From Pseudomonadota bacterium (lineage in GTDB: Bacteria > Pseudomonadota > Gammaproteobacteria > Burkholderiales > SG8-41), in NCBI GenBank assembly GCA_023431245.1, contig JAEYXO010000211.1, positions 1 through 6,240 of the forward strand: DNA of 6,240 nucleotides, written 5' to 3'. Made by a program: the position numbers and the translations under genes. Of this stretch, positions 1-5,779 are shown one piece after another (the stretch's first letter is position 1; each line of letters begins with the position of its first letter). The notes under the pieces were generated by a model. It was not told where the DNA came from. It saw only the letters and a list, made by a program, of their open reading frames with translations, and ran no database searches.

Positions 1-183
1 CGCGCCTACGGCCTGCACGGCGAGACCGTCGAGAAAACCGAAGACTTCGAAGCCGCCTTCGAACGCGCCTGGTCGGCGAAGACCGCGGCGCTGATCGAAT
101 GCCGCGTGGATCCCGAAGCGATCACGCCGAGGACGACACTGTCAGCGATCCGGGAAGAGGCGAAGAAAAGTAAAAAAGGCTGA
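1..183 (+). CDS. Thiamine-diphosphate-dependent enzyme, acetolactate synthase large-subunit-like (C-terminal fragment)
   Basis: This is the 3' end of a gene whose start lies before the window. Frame 1 reads 60 residues from AYGLHGETVEKTEDF to the lysine-rich end KKSKKG, then TGA at 181-183. The G-ETVE-TEDFE-AFERA pattern and the phrase DPEAITPRTTLSAIR are characteristic, as I recall them, of the C-terminal TPP-binding domain of acetolactate synthase-like enzymes (IlvB and its catabolic relatives such as other 2-ketoacid-handling TPP enzymes). These enzymes decarboxylate a 2-oxoacid and join or transfer the resulting aldehyde. The catalytic glutamate and the TPP/Mg motif are upstream and not visible, so biosynthetic IlvB cannot be told from a paralogue. 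The following gene is 121 bp away across an AT-rich spacer, so co-transcription is uncertain. The family is fairly sure; the substrate is unknown. Confidence 0.8.
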   Translation, partial: RAYGLHGETVEKTEDFEAAFERAWSAKTAALIECRVDPEAITPRTTLSAIREEAKKSKKG

Positions 184-201
184 AAAACCAAAAAGCTTGG
201 C

Positions 202-219
202 CACAGAGGACACAGAGAA
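202..219. repeat. Short tandem repeat CACAGAGGA/CACAGAGAA
   Basis: Two adjacent 9-nt units, CACAGAGGA at 202-210 and CACAGAGAA at 211-219, lie in the spacer after the thiamine-diphosphate enzyme and are flanked by A-runs. Runs of CACAGAG units flanked by A-rich sequence are familiar to me from intergenic regions of many environmental bacteria, where they recur through the genome. Only this one copy is visible, so dispersal cannot be shown here. No function is known to me. Confidence 0.45.
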
Positions 220-253
220 AAACAGGGCCTTCGATGTGTTTGTTGAAAAGCCA

Positions 254-281
254 TTGCGCGGCATCGCCGATGAATTATAAA
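254..281 (+). promoter_or_regulatory. Candidate promoter for the hydroxyacid dehydrogenase-CoA-transferase pair
   Basis: Positions 271-304 hold 31 A/T bases out of 34 in an otherwise GC-rich window, directly before the ATG at 305. A -10-like TATAAA sits at 276-281, preceded after 16 nt by a poor -35, TTGCGC at 254-259. Transcription would then begin near 288, giving a leader of only about 17 nt. An A/T-rich zone is what a promoter in a GC-rich genome often looks like, but the -35 match is weak and the exact hexamers are a guess. Confidence 0.3.
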
Positions 282-304
282 TATTTGATTTTATTGATAA
301 ATTT

Positions 305-1216
305 ATGAACCCTTCGACTGACATCATCGGCTTTGCAGGCATCGGCGCCATGGGCACCCCGATGGCCGGCAATCTCGCCAAAGCAGGTTACAAGCTCGTC
401 GTGTTCGATCTCGATGCCGCGCGTACCGCCTCTTTCACGCGTGAACATCCGGCAGCCACCGTCGCCAAAAACCTCGCCGACCTCGGCGCACGGTCGAACA
501 TCGTCATCACGATGCTGCCCGACGGCAAGGCGGTGCGCACGGCGCTGTGCGGCGCGGGCGACTCGTTCAGGGACTGCATCCTCGAACGCGCGGCGAAGGA
601 CACGCTGGTGATCGACATGAGTTCCTCTTCACCCGTCGGCACCCGTGATCTCGGCAAGCTGCTCGCCGCGCGCGGTACACCCTTCATCGACGCGCCGGTG
701 TCGGGCGGCGTCAAGGGCGCGGTTGCGGCGACGCTGGCGATTATGGCCGGCGGCGATGCGGCGATTTTCGAACGCGTGAAACCGATGCTGGCGAAGATGG
801 GCGGCCAGCTGTTCCACTGCGGCCCGCTGGGTGCGGGACATGCGATCAAGGCGCTGAACAATTACGTGTCGGCAGCGGGACTGGTGGCGGCCTGCGAGGC
901 GCTGATCGCGGCCGAACGTTTCGGCCTCGACCCCGCGGTGGCCACCGACATCATCAACGCCTCCAGCGGCATGAACAACACGACCAAAAACAAGGTGAAG
1001 CAGCAGATGCTCAACGGTGCCTTCGGCGCCGGCTTCGCCACCAGCCTGATGGCGAAGGACGTGCGCACCGCGCTGGAGGTGGTCGAATCGACCGGCACCA
1101 CGCCGGACCTCGCCCGCCATTGCGCGGCCTTCTGGAGCGCCGCGGAAACGCAGCTGCCGGCGGGCACCGACCACACCGGCGTCTACAAGCTGATCAAGGA
1201 CAAGAAACAGGCGTGA
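305..1216 (+). CDS. NAD(P)-dependent beta-hydroxyacid dehydrogenase (3-hydroxyisobutyrate dehydrogenase family)
   Basis: This 303-residue soluble enzyme has a normal length for the family. It should reversibly oxidise a beta-hydroxyacid such as 3-hydroxyisobutyrate or tartronate to the semialdehyde or keto form. Residues 7-35 form the Rossmann nucleotide fold with GIGAMGTPM (12-20). Asp35 ends the second strand, which usually favours NAD over NADP. Residues 129-138 (DAPVSGGVKG) are the substrate-binding signature. Lys182 in GHAIKALNNY is the expected catalytic lysine. The helical C-terminal domain follows from about residue 185. The ATG at 305 is the first in-frame ATG after a stop at 278-280 and fits the start of the Rossmann strand, but no Shine-Dalgarno is visible before it. 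The stop overlaps the start of the CoA-transferase by 1 nt (TGATG), so the two are probably translated together. Family is firm; the true substrate (3-hydroxyisobutyrate, tartronate semialdehyde or another acid) is open. Confidence 0.92.
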   Translation: MNPSTDIIGFAGIGAMGTPMAGNLAKAGYKLVVFDLDAARTASFTREHPAATVAKNLADLGARSNIVITMLPDGKAVRTALCGAGDSFRDCILERAAKDTLVIDMSSSSPVGTRDLGKLLAARGTPFIDAPVSGGVKGAVAATLAIMAGGDAAIFERVKPMLAKMGGQLFHCGPLGAGHAIKALNNYVSAAGLVAACEALIAAERFGLDPAVATDIINASSGMNNTTKNKVKQQMLNGAFGAGFATSLMAKDVRTALEVVESTGTTPDLARHCAAFWSAAETQLPAGTDHTGVYKLIKDKKQA

Positions 1217-2439
1217 TGCACAAGCCGCTGACGGGCCTGCGCGTGCTCGACATGAGCCGCATACTCGCCGGCCCCTGGTGCGGCCAGGTGCTGGCCGACC
1301 TCGGCGCCGAGGTGATCAAGATCGAACGCCCCGGCAAGGGTGACGACACCCGCAGCTGGGGGCCGCCTTTCCTGAAGGACCGTGAGGGCCGCGACACCGC
1401 GGAATCCGCGTACTACCTCTGCGCCAACCGCGGCAAGCAGTCGGTGACGCTGGACATCGCGAAGCCCGAAGGCCAGGCCCTCGCGCGCGAACTCGCGCAG
1501 CAGTCCGACATCCTGCTCGAAAACTACAAGGTCGGCGACCTGAAGCGTTACGGTCTCGACTACGACACTTTGTCCGCGCTCAATCCGCGGCTCATCTACT
1601 GCTCGATCACCGGTTTCGGCCAGGACGGCCCGCTGAAGGACCGCGCCGGTTACGATTTCATGGTGCAGGGCATGGGCGGGCTGATGAGCATCACCGGCGA
1701 ACGCGACGACCTGCCCGGCGGCGGTCCGCAGAAGGCCGGCGTAGCCATCGCCGACCTGATGACCGGCATGTATTCGACGGTCGCGATACTGGCTGCACTC
1801 GAGGAACGCCATAGAAGCGGCCGCGGCCAGTACATCGACATGGCGCTGCTCGACACCCAGGTCGCCTGGCTCGCCAACCAGAACACCAATTACCTGATCG
1901 GCGGCGAGGTGCCCGTGCGCATGGGCAATGCGCATCCCAATGTCGTGCCCTACCAGACCTTCGCCACGCAGGACGGCAGCATCATTCTCGCCGTCGGCAA
2001 TGACGGCCAGTTCAAGCGCTTCTGCGAGGCTGCAGGCATCGCGGACACCGGCGGCGACCCGCGCTTCGCGAGCAACGCACTGCGCATCGCCAACCGCGAA
2101 GCCTGTATCGCCGCGATCACGCCCGCGATGAAACGCAAAACCACCGCCGAATGGATCGCCGTGCTCGAACCGCTGGGCGTGCCCTGCGGTCCGGTACACC
2201 GCCTCGACGAAGTTTTCGCCAATCCGCAGATCGGGCACCGGAACATGAAAGTGGAGGTGCCGCACCCGCTGTCGGGCACGGTGCCGCTGGTGGCGAACCC
2301 GATCAAGTATTCAAGAACGCCGCTGAGTTACGACAGGCCGCCGCCGCTGCTGTCACAGCACACCGAAGACGTGCTACGCGGCCTGCTCGGCAAAAGTGAT
2401 GCCGAGATCGCGGCGCTGCGTGCCGCCGGCATCATCTGA
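1216..2439 (+). CDS. CaiB/BaiF (class III) CoA-transferase family protein
   Basis: This 407-residue cytoplasmic enzyme moves coenzyme A from an acyl-CoA donor to a free carboxylic acid. The N-terminal half shows family landmarks: GLRVLDMSRILAGPWCGQ (7-24), AEVIKIERP (31-39) and ANRGKQSVTLDI (70-81). The loop ITGFGQDGPLKDRAGYD lies at 131-147. Asp213 in YIDMALLDTQVA is the expected catalytic aspartate that forms the acyl/CoA anhydride intermediates. MGNAHPNVVPYQTF (236-249) and AVGNDGQF (259-266) fit the glycine-loop region; together they recall the succinyl-CoA:glutarate (SUGCT-like) branch. The reading frame is open back to 1120, but I start at 1216 because that ATG begins the family N-terminus and makes a TGATG overlap with the dehydrogenase stop. 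That overlap implies translational coupling. The natural acid is not readable; a dicarboxylate or hydroxyacid is a reasonable inference. Confidence 0.92.
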   Translation: MHKPLTGLRVLDMSRILAGPWCGQVLADLGAEVIKIERPGKGDDTRSWGPPFLKDREGRDTAESAYYLCANRGKQSVTLDIAKPEGQALARELAQQSDILLENYKVGDLKRYGLDYDTLSALNPRLIYCSITGFGQDGPLKDRAGYDFMVQGMGGLMSITGERDDLPGGGPQKAGVAIADLMTGMYSTVAILAALEERHRSGRGQYIDMALLDTQVAWLANQNTNYLIGGEVPVRMGNAHPNVVPYQTFATQDGSIILAVGNDGQFKRFCEAAGIADTGGDPRFASNALRIANREACIAAITPAMKRKTTAEWIAVLEPLGVPCGPVHRLDEVFANPQIGHRNMKVEVPHPLSGTVPLVANPIKYSRTPLSYDRPPPLLSQHTEDVLRGLLGKSDAEIAALRAAGII

Positions 2440-2549
2440 CAGGAAAACCCCGGCGGCTCAATCCGGATCAAACGGATCGACGACCTTGTTGGACAGCGTG
2501 CACTTGCCGGATCAGCTTGATTGCCGCATTTTTTTGCGTCTGTCCGGGC

Positions 2550-3521
2550 TCACGGGCGCAAGACGGTTTTCCGCCCGGATCTCACGCGTGGTCCGGAGCC
2601 GGCCCGCGGCTGGCGTCTCGGCGACGCGCCATCCGCGGAGTTCGCGACTGCCTGCCCCTCCGCGGCAAGCCAGTCGCAGAACTCCCTGATTTTCGCCTCC
2701 GATTCGCGCCCCTTCCTGCAAATCACGTAATAACCGGGCGTGGCCACGACCAGCCGCGGGAAAGGCATCTGCAGTTTGCCCGAGCGCAGTTCTCCACCGA
2801 TCATCGAAAGCGGCCCCATGGCAACGCCCATGCCGTCGCCTGCAGCCTCCAGAGCCAGTGCGCTGTGATCAAATCGCGACAGCTGCTTGGGCGCCAGGCC
2901 CGGGGCCCCGGCGGCGTCGAGCCACGCATTCCAGTCTGAGGGACGCGCCTCCGCATGCAGCCAGACTTGTTGGCTCAGGTCAGACACATGGCGCAGCCGG
3001 GCGCCAATTCTCGGATGACATACTGGGGTTATCGCCTCCTGCAACACGAGGCGGCTGTAGACGCCCTTCCAGGTTTCGGGACCGCGCCGGATCACGACAT
3101 CGGCGCCGCGCAAGGCGACGTTCACGCTCTCACGGCGGGTGCTGAGCCGGGTCTCCAGCAGGGGATAACGAATCTGGAACCGGGACAGTCGCGGCACCAG
3201 CCACTGGATGGTGAATGTCGGCGGTGCGCTGATGTCCAGAACGTCCGGAAATCCCTGCCGGGAAACCTTGGTCGTCGCCGCGGCAATGCGGTCCAGCGCT
3301 TCCGAGATTTCGGCCTGATAGGCCTTGCCCGCTGCGGTCAGTACGACGCCGCCCGGGTTCCTGCGAAACAACCCCTGTCCCAGTCGGTCCTCAAGCAGGG
3401 CGACCTGCTTGCTGATGGCGCCGTGCGTCACCGACAGTTCCGCAGCAGCACGAGAAAAATTCTCGTGCCGCGCGGCGGCCTCGAAGGCACGCAAGGCGTT
3501 TAGTGGCGGCAGGCGGCGCAT
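2550..3521 (-). CDS. LysR-family transcriptional regulator (GcvA-like)
   Basis: This 323-residue DNA-binding regulator probably responds to a small ligand and controls the divergent receptor-dehydrogenase pair. The N-terminus MRRLPPLNALRAFEAAARH is typical of the GcvA-like LysR branch. The winged helix-turn-helix spans about residues 20-65 (FSRAAAELSVTHGAISKQV, then LEDRLGQGLFRR). Residues 92-290 form the LysR substrate-binding domain, starting near DVLDISAPPTFTIQWLVPRL. The family usually ends near FCDWLAAEG (281-289); this protein carries about 34 further Arg/Pro/Gly-rich residues (290-323) that look non-conserved. The start ATG (complement of 3519-3521) gives the canonical N-terminus, although no Shine-Dalgarno is seen before it. 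A perfect dyad 7-21 nt upstream of this start is a likely operator, suggesting autoregulation. Its gene converges with the CoA-transferase. Family is firm; ligand is unknown. Confidence 0.93.
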   Translation of the reverse strand: MRRLPPLNALRAFEAAARHENFSRAAAELSVTHGAISKQVALLEDRLGQGLFRRNPGGVVLTAAGKAYQAEISEALDRIAAATTKVSRQGFPDVLDISAPPTFTIQWLVPRLSRFQIRYPLLETRLSTRRESVNVALRGADVVIRRGPETWKGVYSRLVLQEAITPVCHPRIGARLRHVSDLSQQVWLHAEARPSDWNAWLDAAGAPGLAPKQLSRFDHSALALEAAGDGMGVAMGPLSMIGGELRSGKLQMPFPRLVVATPGYYVICRKGRESEAKIREFCDWLAAEGQAVANSADGASPRRQPRAGSGPRVRSGRKTVLRP

Positions 3522-3527
3522 GATTGC

Positions 3528-3542
3528 GTGAGTTTATCTCAC
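3528..3542. promoter_or_regulatory. Candidate LysR operator (perfect dyad, T-N11-A)
   Basis: GTGAG at 3528-3532 and CTCAC at 3538-3542 are perfect inverted arms around the 5-nt centre TTTAT. T3529 and A3541 are separated by 11 nt, matching the T-N11-A rule for LysR-type binding sites. It is the clearest dyad in the divergent spacer, lies just upstream of the LysR start, and is centred about 65 bp before the proposed start site of the receptor gene. That is the usual place of the LysR recognition half. Binding itself is inferred. Confidence 0.55.
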
Positions 3543-3564
3543 ATCATTCCTTACCGATACTCGC

Positions 3565-3593
3565 TTGCCGCGACCTTTCTGTGGACCGATCAT
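3565..3593 (+). promoter_or_regulatory. Candidate promoter of the receptor-dehydrogenase operon
   Basis: TTGCCG (3565-3570) and GATCAT (3588-3593) are separated by 17 nt and each match the sigma-70 consensus at four of six positions. Transcription would begin near 3600, leaving a leader of about 50 nt. The imperfect hexamers suit a promoter that needs an activator, and the LysR-type dyad upstream is correctly placed. Other hexamer choices are possible, so confidence is low. Confidence 0.33.
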
Positions 3594-3621
3594 GCAAAAC
3601 GCAGCCATCGCACAAACGAGA

Positions 3622-3638
3622 GGAGCCCGACAGGCTCC
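3622..3638 (+). other. Leader stem-loop abutting the ribosome binding site
   Basis: GGAGCC at 3622-3627 and GGCTCC at 3633-3638 form a perfect 6-bp stem with the 5-nt loop CGACA. The 3' arm ends immediately before the Shine-Dalgarno at 3639. A hairpin in this place could protect the 5' end or affect ribosome access; no such role is shown by the sequence. Confidence 0.4.
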
Positions 3639-3645
3639 GGAGGAG
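3639..3645 (+). promoter_or_regulatory. Ribosome binding site GGAGGAG that sets the receptor start
   Basis: GGAGGAG lies 5 nt before the ATG at 3651 and is the strongest Shine-Dalgarno in the window. It decides the start: the frame is open back to a GTG at 3528, but those 41 extra codons have no family resemblance and would bury the signal peptide. Confidence 0.85.
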
Positions 3646-3650
3646 AATCC

Positions 3651-4631
3651 ATGAACCTGCAATTGCCTTCGCTTTCACTGACCCGCCGCATAGCCGCGAG
3701 TCTTCTGATCACGGTCATGCCGGGAATCCTGCATGCCGCACAACCCTATCCGACCAAGCCGGTGCGGCTGATCGTGCCGTTTGCACCGGGCGGCGGCACC
3801 GACATCATGGCGCGCACCCTGAGCCAAAAACTGGTCGAACTCTGGGGCCAGCAGATCGTCGTCGACAACCGCGGCGGGGCGGGAACGGTGATCGGCACCG
3901 AGTTGACCGTACGGTCGCCGGCGGATGGCTACACCCTCATGCTGGCCAATATCGCGATGGCGCTGAATCCGGGGCTGCGCGAGAAACTGCCGTACGATGC
4001 GCTGCGCGATCTGGCCCCCGTGATCCTCATCGCCTCACAGCCCAGCGCAGTCGCGGTCAACCCGACCGTGCCCGCAAAAACCGTCAAGGAACTGATCAAA
4101 CTGGCAAAAGCCGACAAACTGAGCTTTGCGTCATCCGGCATCGGTGGCGTCGGACACATCGGCGGGGAAATGTTCCGGATTGCCATCGGCGCCGACATGG
4201 TGCACGTGCCCTACAAGGGGGGCGGGCCGGCCGCCGTTGACCTGATGGCCGGGCAGGTTCCGGTTGCCTTCATCAGCCTGCCGACTGTCACCCCGCATGC
4301 GCGCAACGGCAGGCTCCGGATTGTGGCTATCACGGACAGCGCGCGCTCGGCGGCGGCCCCGGACATCCCCACGGTTTCAGAAACCGTCAAAGGCTATGCC
4401 GTCGACAACTGGATCGGCATGCTTGCGCCGGCCAAGGTACCCGGGGAAATCATTACCCGTCTCAACGGCGATGTGCTGAAGCTGATCGGCCAGGCGGACA
4501 TGAAACAGCGCCTAACAGATCAGGGCTTCGACGTGCGCGGCAGCTCGCCCGGGGAATTTGGCGAGGTGATCCGGAGTGACATCGAGAAATACACGAAGGT
4601 CATCCGCCAGGCCGGCATCAAGGCCAACTGA
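3651..4631 (+). CDS. Tripartite tricarboxylate transporter substrate-binding protein (Bug/TctC family)
   Basis: This 326-residue periplasmic receptor captures a small, usually carboxylated, solute for TctAB-type uptake or sensing. Residues 1-30 are a signal peptide: Arg12-Arg13, a hydrophobic core (IAASLLITVMPGIL) and a likely cleavage after LHAA at residue 30. The mature protein opens with QPYPTKPVRLIVPFAPGGGT (31-50) followed by DIMAR, then VVDNRGGAGTVIG (70-82) and PADGYTLM (90-97), all hallmarks of Bug proteins. The loop after PFAPGGGTD usually contacts the ligand carboxylate in this family. HVPYKGGGPA, encoded near 4201-4233, is another conserved strand and loop. No TctA or TctB gene is present in the window, so it is an orphan receptor, as is common in betaproteobacteria with large Bug families. 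It lies 32 nt before the dehydrogenase gene, probably in one operon, and is divergent from the LysR gene. Ligand unknown. Confidence 0.94.
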   Translation: MNLQLPSLSLTRRIAASLLITVMPGILHAAQPYPTKPVRLIVPFAPGGGTDIMARTLSQKLVELWGQQIVVDNRGGAGTVIGTELTVRSPADGYTLMLANIAMALNPGLREKLPYDALRDLAPVILIASQPSAVAVNPTVPAKTVKELIKLAKADKLSFASSGIGGVGHIGGEMFRIAIGADMVHVPYKGGGPAAVDLMAGQVPVAFISLPTVTPHARNGRLRIVAITDSARSAAAPDIPTVSETVKGYAVDNWIGMLAPAKVPGEIITRLNGDVLKLIGQADMKQRLTDQGFDVRGSSPGEFGEVIRSDIEKYTKVIRQAGIKAN

Positions 4632-4663
4632 AAGCACTATCGCATAACGAAAGGAACGGCAGC

Positions 4664-5734
4664 ATGGCACTCAACATCGGCATTCTCGAAGGCGACGACA
4701 TCGGTCTGGAGGTCGTGCCGGAATGCATCAAGGTCATGAAAGAAGCGGCATCACGCACCGGGCTGGACATCGCATGGAAGCCGGTGCCCATCGCGCGCAG
4801 CGCGCACGAGCAGTTTGGACACACCGTCCCCCCCGGCACGCTTGAGACCCTTGCGGCGCTCGACGGCTGGGTGCTCGGCCCCATCGGACACCGGGAATAC
4901 CCTCGCAACGATCCAACCTGGCTCAACGCGCATCCGCTGTTCCGCACCCATTTCGGCCTCTACGCCAATTACAAGCCGTTCAAGTCCTACGACAACCTGC
5001 CGTCGGTGCACAAGAACGTCGATATGCTGTTCCTGCGGGAAACCACCGAAGGTTTCAAAGTCGATGCCAACCTGTTCAAGGGCTACGGTGAGTTCATGCC
5101 CACCGAAGAACTGGCGATCGGCGTCTGCGTGACCACTCGCACCAAGAGCCGGCTGATCGCCGAAGCCGCCTTCGAGGCCGCGCGCCACCGCCGGAAAAAG
5201 GTCAGCGCCATACACAAGAACACCGTTTATCGAATGGGTGACGGCCTGTTTGCCGAGGAATGCCGCAAGGTTGCAGCCCGTTACCCGGACATCGAATTCG
5301 AGGAAGTCATCGTCGACACATGTGCGCTGCGGCTGGTGATGAAGCCGCAACAGTATGACGTGCTGGTCACCACCAACCTTTACGGCGACATCCTCACTGA
5401 CGAAGCGGCCGGTCTGGTCGGCGGTCTCGGCATGGCGCCCGGCGTGAATGCGAGCGGCAGCCATGCAATGGCGCAGGCCACTCACGGCTCGGCACCGGAC
5501 ATCGCCGGCAAGGGCATTGCCAACCCCTACGCGATGATCATGTCGGGCAAGCTGCTGTTCGACTGGCTGGGCATGAAGAAGAATGAACCGAAGGCGCTGG
5601 AAGCCGGCAAGCTGGTTGAACGCGCAGTGGAACAAGTGATCGCCGAAGGCAAATTCCTGACTGCTGATCTTGGAGGCAAAGCGCGTACTGCAGATATGGG
5701 TAACGCCGTCGCCCGCGCTATTGGCCGCGCCTGA
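4664..5734 (+). CDS. Isocitrate/isopropylmalate dehydrogenase family protein
   Basis: This 356-residue enzyme should carry out NAD-linked oxidation, commonly with decarboxylation, of a 2-hydroxyacid such as a malate or tartrate derivative. Matching it by eye to Thermus isopropylmalate dehydrogenase gives Arg94, Lys104 (Arg in that enzyme), Arg125 in RETTEG, Lys185 in HKNTVYR, Asp218 in VDTCALRLV, and metal ligands Asp242 and Asp246 in NLYGDILTDEAA. HGSAPDIAGKGIANP (274-288) is the NAD-binding segment. The N-terminal motif is GDDIGLE (10-16) instead of the usual GDGIGPE. The ATG at 4664 follows AAAGGA (4650-4655) by 8 nt and gives the correct N-terminal strand. The gene lies 32 nt after the receptor gene without a terminator between them, so shared transcription and a shared substrate are likely. 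The altered residues argue against calling it LeuB or Icd; tartrate-, malate- or homologue-type substrates remain possible. Confidence 0.9.
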   Translation: MALNIGILEGDDIGLEVVPECIKVMKEAASRTGLDIAWKPVPIARSAHEQFGHTVPPGTLETLAALDGWVLGPIGHREYPRNDPTWLNAHPLFRTHFGLYANYKPFKSYDNLPSVHKNVDMLFLRETTEGFKVDANLFKGYGEFMPTEELAIGVCVTTRTKSRLIAEAAFEAARHRRKKVSAIHKNTVYRMGDGLFAEECRKVAARYPDIEFEEVIVDTCALRLVMKPQQYDVLVTTNLYGDILTDEAAGLVGGLGMAPGVNASGSHAMAQATHGSAPDIAGKGIANPYAMIMSGKLLFDWLGMKKNEPKALEAGKLVERAVEQVIAEGKFLTADLGGKARTADMGNAVARAIGRA

Positions 5735-5744
5735 ACCCGGCAAT

Positions 5745-5779
5745 CCGGCCGCTCAGCCCAGCTTGGACAGCGCGGCCGG
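5745..5779. terminator. GC-rich inverted repeat at a convergent gene junction, possible bidirectional terminator
   Basis: CCGGCCGC (5745-5752) and GCGGCCGG (5772-5779) are perfect 8-bp inverted arms around a 19-nt loop that contains the carbonic anhydrase stop. The dehydrogenase ends only 10 nt before. The position suits a shared transcription end for two convergent genes. There is no T-run on either strand and the loop is long, so it does not meet the standard intrinsic-terminator pattern. A second complementary segment, GGCCGCGC at 5723-5730, could compete for the right arm. Confidence 0.25.

Noticed and set aside
629..1174. Minus-strand open frame opposite the hydroxyacid dehydrogenase (181 codons)
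   Set aside because: A codon-aligned antisense shadow, Arg- and His-rich, without a domain.
1120..1215. Longer CoA-transferase start at 1120
   Set aside because: The extra 32 residues are the dehydrogenase gene read in another frame; the family N-terminus begins at 1216.
1183..2265. Long minus-strand open frame opposite the CoA-transferase (360 codons)
   Set aside because: It lies codon-on-codon against the real gene, and stays open because the sense gene almost lacks TTA, CTA and TCA codons. Its His/Arg/Ala/Val-rich translation shows no family motif.
2461..2535. Possible intrinsic terminator after the CoA-transferase
   Set aside because: The hairpins here (ATCCG/CGGAT at 2461-2477 and a 5-bp stem at 2510-2522) are weak, and the T7 run at 2529-2535 is separated from the nearer stem by 6 nt. 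The 110-bp spacer holds no gene or convincing terminator.
2955..3503. Plus-strand open frame opposite the LysR gene (182 codons)
   Set aside because: It has no ribosome site or domain, and the LysR frame explains the same DNA fully.
3528..3650. Longer receptor start at GTG 3528
   Set aside because: The 41 added residues are not family-like, cover the operator and promoter region, and would precede the signal peptide; GGAGGAG fixes the start at 3651.
4751..5743. Long minus-strand open frame opposite the dehydrogenase (330 codons)
   Set aside because: It has the same codon-aligned antisense register and no recognisable domain, while the plus strand has clear metal and NAD motifs.
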